Positions 13,753-16,766 of a stretch of DNA of 16,766 nt are shown here, in pieces. The stretch's first letter is position 1. The number at the start of each line of letters is the position of its first letter. The DNA comes from Oscillospiraceae bacterium (GTDB lineage: Bacteria; Bacillota_A; Clostridia; Oscillospirales; Oscillospiraceae), in NCBI GenBank assembly GCA_021771675.1, contig JAETOP010000107.1, positions 1 through 16,766 on the forward strand, in the 5' to 3' direction. A program made the translations under genes and the position numbers. Under the pieces are notes generated by a model. It worked only from the letters and a program-made list of their open reading frames with translations. It was not told the origin of the DNA and searched no databases.

Positions 13753-13995
13753 CTAGTCTTCCTTTTTCCCCTCGTCCACAATCGCCACCACTGCCGCATC
13801 CACCGGGGCATCCATGCAGTAGCGGGAGGCCACGGTGCCGGTGGCCAGCAGCACCCGATCCCCGGGGCCCGCTCCCACCTGGTCGGCAGCCACCAGCTGC
13901 TCTCCTCCTGCGGACACCACCAGGAAGGTCTGTCCCTGAAGGCACGCCGCCTTTCGGGTGGCCCAAATGGAGCCGATCACTTTTCCTATTTTCAA
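13753..13995 (-). CDS. eutN: EutN/CcmL-family microcompartment vertex protein
   Basis: This 80-residue protein belongs to the family that forms pentamers capping the vertices of bacterial microcompartment shells. The family pattern is clear: KIGKVIGSIWATRKA at the start, FLVV, VAADQVGAGPGDRVLLATG in the middle, and PVDAAVVAIVDE at the end. It begins with TTG, not ATG. GGAGGG lies 6 nt upstream and the codon overlaps the previous stop as TTGA, so coupling is likely. It is the only shell gene in the window; hexameric shell proteins must be encoded elsewhere. Confidence 0.93.
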   Translation of the reverse strand: MKIGKVIGSIWATRKAACLQGQTFLVVSAGGEQLVAADQVGAGPGDRVLLATGTVASRYCMDAPVDAAVVAIVDEGKKED

Positions 13996-14390
13996 TTGTT
14001 TCCCTCCAATACTTCCTTGGCCAGGGGCGTCAGCACGGCATCAGGCCCCGGCCGCCGCCCCTGCTGGCGGAGGATGCGGGCCTCCTCCGCCGTGATCAGA
14101 CGTTTGCGCCCGCCGTCGGTAAACAGTACACCCCAGTTTTTCAGCTCCCGCTGGGCAGAGGCCAGACTCCCGGCGAGACTCCGGTTTTTGGAAGCCTCCG
14201 GCAGCCCGGGGGTGTAGAGCAGCACCTGCTTTCCCTGGGCCAGGGCCTCCAGCACCCGCTCCTCCCGGAACCGCAGCAGTTCCCCCAGGGTCAGCGAACC
14301 CAGCACCACCGCCTCATAGGGGGGCGACTGCACATATTCAAAGCCCAGCTCCGCCCCCGGTTCCCGGCCGATCAGCAGCGCCCGGCTCAT
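13992..14390 (-). CDS. Ethanolamine-utilisation-associated protein of unknown function (TIGR02536-like)
   Basis: This 132-residue soluble protein starts ALLIGREPGAELGFEYV, continues AVVLGSLTLGELLRF and VLLYTPGLPE, then AQRELKNWGVLF, RKRLITAEEAR and ends LTPLAKEVLEG. From memory this pattern matches the hypothetical protein encoded between pduL/eutD and eutN in Gram-positive eut operons (TIGR02536). Those are, as I recall, longer, with an extra N-terminal helix that is missing here. No catalytic motif is evident. It overlaps pduL by 4 bp (ATGA) and eutN by 4 bp (TTGA), so all three are probably made in step. GGGGAG lies about 9 nt before the ATG. Confidence 0.7.
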   Translation of the reverse strand: MSRALLIGREPGAELGFEYVQSPPYEAVVLGSLTLGELLRFREERVLEALAQGKQVLLYTPGLPEASKNRSLAGSLASAQRELKNWGVLFTDGGRKRLITAEEARILRQQGRRPGPDAVLTPLAKEVLEGNN

Positions 14391-14989
14391 GAGAGAATTC
14401 TCCCCAGATCCCCCTTTTGGAATCCGCAGGCGTTGGCCTCGTCATAGTCCAGATGGGCATAGGGGGCAAAATCCGGACTGACCCGAACCACCACATCCTC
14501 AAAAATCAGGGGCCGCTGGGTGAAGGTCTTCAGCTTCACCCGCTGCCTGTCCCGAACGCCGAAGCGCTCCGCCGCCTCCGGAGTCAGGTGGATGTGGCGC
14601 TGGGCCGCAATGGCCCCCGCCGTCAGTTCTACCCGGCCCTGGCTGCCCAGGAGCACCGCCCCGGGGCTGCCCTGAATGTCGCCGGAGAGCCGAACAGGGA
14701 GGGCAATCCCCAGGGAGCGTCCATCGGTGAGGGACAGCTCCACCTGGGCCTCCTTCCGCTCCGGGCCCAGCACCGCCACGTCACGGAATTCCCCCTTGGG
14801 CCCCACCACCGTTACCCGTTCCTTTGCCAAGAACTGTCCCGGCTGGGACAGGGGGCGCTGGGGGGTCAACGAATGGCCGAACAGAGTTCTCGCCTGCTGG
14901 GCCGTCACATGGACATGCCTGCCGGAGGCTTCCAGCTCCACAAATATCCGCTGTACCACCTGGGAGGCCAGGTTCTCCAAATCCTCCAT
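14387..14989 (-). CDS. pduL: Phosphate propanoyl/acetyltransferase PduL
   Basis: This 200-residue PduL-type phosphotransacylase converts acetyl-CoA and phosphate to acetyl phosphate, recycling CoA inside a microcompartment. Expected zinc ligands are seen: RHVHV (His25, His27), RHIHL (His132, His134) and AHLDYDEANA (His179). GPKGEFRDVAVLGPER and the PVRLSGDI segment with Arg100 are typical. The DYDEANA stretch is usually DTDEANA. Residues 1-20 (LENLASQVVQRIFVEL) form an amphipathic helix like the encapsulation peptides of other PduL proteins. It starts 10 bp after the aldehyde dehydrogenase stop, with GGGGGC upstream of the ATG. Confidence 0.93.
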   Translation of the reverse strand: MEDLENLASQVVQRIFVELEASGRHVHVTAQQARTLFGHSLTPQRPLSQPGQFLAKERVTVVGPKGEFRDVAVLGPERKEAQVELSLTDGRSLGIALPVRLSGDIQGSPGAVLLGSQGRVELTAGAIAAQRHIHLTPEAAERFGVRDRQRVKLKTFTQRPLIFEDVVVRVSPDFAPYAHLDYDEANACGFQKGDLGRILS

Positions 14990-14999
14990 GGTCTGCCCC

Positions 15000-16436
15000 C
15001 TATCCCAGCCGTTCCAGAATTTTCTGGGTCAGCAGCTCTACCAGATTCTCGTCCACGGACACCGCACCCCGCCGGGGCGCTTCCTTTTCCTCCAGGCCCC
15101 AGGCCACCCGGCGTAGATTGATCAAATCCATGGGGGAGATGTTGTTGGACGAGCTACTGCCGCCCACCGCTCCGCAGCCCAGGGTCAGGGCCGGGAACAG
15201 GCCCGTTCCCATGCCAATGCCCCCCAGGGCCGCCGGGACGTTCACCAGGAACCGGGACACCGGGATTTTCAGGCAGAAGCGCTCGATCACCTGCTCTTCC
15301 TGGGCGTGAATCACAAAGGTATGGCCGCTGCCCTCATGGGAGAGCACCTCCATTGCCTTTTCCAGCACTGCGTCCTCATTGTCCATGACAAAGAAGGCCA
15401 GCACCGGGCAGAGCTTTTCCATGGAGTAAGGCCGGGTTGGCCCCGCCTCCTGCTCCCGGGCCACCAGAATTCTGGTTCCCGGAGGCACAGGAAAGCCCGC
15501 CATTTTTGCCAGGTGCAGGGCGGATTTGCCCACAATTTCCGGATTCAGAGTCCCATTGGGTCGGAACAGCAGCTTTGCCAAAAGCCCCGCCTGCTCCTTA
15601 TCCATGAAATAGAAGCCCTGGCTCTGGGCCTCCCGGCGCACCTGCTCCTCCATGCTTTTTTCCACAATGATGCTCTGCTCCGAAGCACAGACGGTCCCGT
15701 TGTCAAAAGTTTTGGACTGGGCAATGCACCGCAGGGCCTGGGCAGCATCCGCCGAATGGTGGATGAAGGCCGGGCCGTTCCCCGCCCCCACGCCGATGGC
15801 GGGCTTGCCGGAGGAATAGGCGGCCTTCACCATGGCCGGGCCTCCGGTGGCCAGAATCATTCTGGTCTGGGGGGCCGACATCAGCTCCCGGCATCCGGCG
15901 AGAGCCGGAATGCTCAGACAGCCCACGGCCCCCTTGGGCGCTCCCGCCGCCTCCGCCGCTCTGGCCACCAGCTCCGCCGCCCGGCGGGTACATCCGGCGG
16001 CCTTGGGATGGGGGGAGAACACAATGGGGCAACCCGCCTTCAAGGCGATGATTGCCTTATAGCACACCGTGGAGGTGGGGTTGGTGCTGGGCACAATAGC
16101 CGCCACCACGCCTACCGGCACACCCACCTCCCAGAGCTTTTTCTCTGGGTTCCGGGAGAGGATGCCCACAGTTTTCATCCCCCGCACCGCCTGGCGCACG
16201 GTGTCGGCGGCAAAGCGGTTTTTGGCGGTCTTATCCCGGATGTTGCCGAAGCCGGTCTCCTGGACGGCCATCTCCGCCAGGGACACCGCCTCCTTGGAAA
16301 AGGCCTCCCCCACCGCCTCTACAATGGCATCCAGCTTCTCCTGGGGAAACTGCGCAAGTATTTTCTGAGCCTCTCCGGCCTGCCGGGCCAAATCTCTGGC
16401 CTGCTGCTGAGAGAGCAAATCCTGATCCAATTCCAA
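15000..16436 (-). CDS. eutE: CoA-acylating acetaldehyde dehydrogenase, microcompartment type
   Basis: This protein oxidises acetaldehyde (or a similar aldehyde) with NAD+ and CoA to the acyl-CoA. The aldehyde dehydrogenase fold is complete: VPSTNPTSTVCYK and GGPAMVKAAY near the NAD site, the catalytic cysteine in FDNGTVCASEQS (Cys250 from this start), and LTLGCGAVGGSSSSNN near the end. The last 18 residues after a Glu/Pro/Arg linker form an amphipathic helix (ENLVELLTQKILERLG), a likely encapsulation peptide. I prefer the TTG at 16436 (478 residues). AGGTGA lies 5 nt upstream, related enzymes begin at about this point, and the ATG at 16475 falls inside the predicted -10 box. If that ATG is used, the protein has 13 more residues. 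It is the first gene of the BMC operon. Confidence 0.92.
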   Translation of the reverse strand: MELDQDLLSQQQARDLARQAGEAQKILAQFPQEKLDAIVEAVGEAFSKEAVSLAEMAVQETGFGNIRDKTAKNRFAADTVRQAVRGMKTVGILSRNPEKKLWEVGVPVGVVAAIVPSTNPTSTVCYKAIIALKAGCPIVFSPHPKAAGCTRRAAELVARAAEAAGAPKGAVGCLSIPALAGCRELMSAPQTRMILATGGPAMVKAAYSSGKPAIGVGAGNGPAFIHHSADAAQALRCIAQSKTFDNGTVCASEQSIIVEKSMEEQVRREAQSQGFYFMDKEQAGLLAKLLFRPNGTLNPEIVGKSALHLAKMAGFPVPPGTRILVAREQEAGPTRPYSMEKLCPVLAFFVMDNEDAVLEKAMEVLSHEGSGHTFVIHAQEEQVIERFCLKIPVSRFLVNVPAALGGIGMGTGLFPALTLGCGAVGGSSSSNNISPMDLINLRRVAWGLEEKEAPRRGAVSVDENLVELLTQKILERLG

Positions 16437-16473
16437 TAAAGTCACCTCTTCCGGGCAGCATCGCCCGTATTTC

Positions 16474-16501
16474 ATTGTTCCATAACGGATCGTATCGTCA
16501 A
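16474..16501 (-). promoter_or_regulatory. Likely promoter of the BMC operon
   Basis: On the minus strand TTGACG (16496-16501) and AACAAT (16474-16479) are separated by 16 nt. Transcription would begin near 16467, leaving a leader of about 30 nt with AGGTGA (16442-16447) before the TTG start. A perfect 8-bp hairpin (TGAAGCGC, 16511-16518, with GCGCTTCA, 16522-16529) lies just upstream of the -35. It could be an operator but also looks like part of the local repeats. Confidence 0.5.
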
Positions 16502-16510
16502 ATTGTAATT

Positions 16511-16703
16511 TGAAGCGCAGGGCGCTTCACCCCAATGCCGCACGGAGATGGAGGTAATCGTTACTCCCGAACTCAGTCCGGTAACGCTTTTGCAGCAAAT
16601 AGATAAACTGTAATTTGGCAGTGCGTTGAGTGGTGGAGGAGAAAAGCTTTTGAGGGACTGTACAGTAGGCACTGAAATGATTGCACAGTCCGATGTGGAA
16701 AGG
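16511..16703. repeat. Intergenic repeat block upstream of the BMC operon
   Basis: This block contains the TGAAGCGC/GCGCTTCA hairpin (16511-16529), a copy of the CGGTAACGCTTTTGC repeat (from 16579), and at 16654-16703 a 50-bp segment matching 1554-1603 in inverted orientation (43 of 50). Inside the last segment, GGACTGT (16655-16661) and ACAGTCC (16685-16691) are inverted repeats. The words TAAACTGTAATTTG here and AAATTGTAATTTG nearby are also repeated. No gene is supported from 16476 to the right edge at 16766. Confidence 0.65.
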
Positions 16704-16766
16704 TACGATCCAATTCCCCACCTTTCCCCATAACAACAGGATGCACTGAAATAAAGGGATTGCGGT

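Noticed and set aside
12778..14217. 479-codon plus-strand open frame opposite eutH, eutN and the eut-associated gene
   Set aside because: It spans three real minus-strand genes and its translation is His/Gln/Gly-rich low-complexity sequence.
16480..16560. EutV-type dual-hairpin antiterminator leader or cobalamin riboswitch for the BMC operon
   Set aside because: Only one short hairpin is visible, upstream of the predicted promoter, and no B12-box or terminator-overlapping hairpin was recognised.

Overview
This window looks like chromosomal DNA from an anaerobic Clostridia member, most plausibly an Oscillospiraceae-type gut bacterium. The GC-rich coding sequence, the type A RNase P RNA, the Gram-positive eut-type gene order, the FliB-like and DivIVA-like proteins and the repeat-laden intergenic DNA all fit. 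The family-level placement is inference; no rRNA or other marker gene is present.

Layout. (1) 1-2450: a FliB-like lysine methylase and a DivIVA-domain protein, both on the minus strand, separated by about 570 bp of hairpin-rich repeats. (2) 2506-5507: a compact minus-strand operon murD-ispD-ispF-GNAT acetyltransferase, joining peptidoglycan precursor synthesis to the MEP isoprenoid pathway. (3) 5540-6170: a large imperfect inverted repeat, then the plus-strand RNase P RNA gene with a clear promoter and terminator. (4) 6198-8508: a plus-strand two-gene operon, a MATE transporter overlapping a NudC-type NAD pyrophosphatase by 4 bp, closed by a strong terminator. (5) 8509-9454: an AT-richer island with one gene, an unpaired PemK/MazF-type endoribonuclease with helical extensions. 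(6) 9505-12097: a minus-strand operon of a thioredoxin reductase-like flavoprotein, an MFS transporter and an O6-alkylguanine-DNA methyltransferase. (7) 12231-12660: repeats and a purine-rich tract without a convincing gene. (8) 12661-16501: a minus-strand bacterial microcompartment (BMC) operon: acylating aldehyde dehydrogenase, PduL phosphotransacylase, a eut-associated protein, the EutN vertex protein and the EutH ethanolamine permease. (9) 16502-16766: more repeats.

The BMC operon would take in ethanolamine (EutH), oxidise acetaldehyde to acetyl-CoA inside a shell (aldehyde dehydrogenase) and convert it to acetyl phosphate while recycling CoA (PduL), with EutN capping shell vertices. No ethanolamine ammonia-lyase, hexameric shell protein or alcohol dehydrogenase is present, so the locus is split or continues outside the window.

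The most unusual feature is the intergenic repeat content. There are tandem 7-bp arrays (AGATAYN and GAATTAG types) lying exactly at the 3' ends of several genes and even supplying their stop codons. There is also a cluster of consecutive perfect hairpins bounded by 21-bp inverted repeats, and short elements with inverted termini that recur at both ends of the window.
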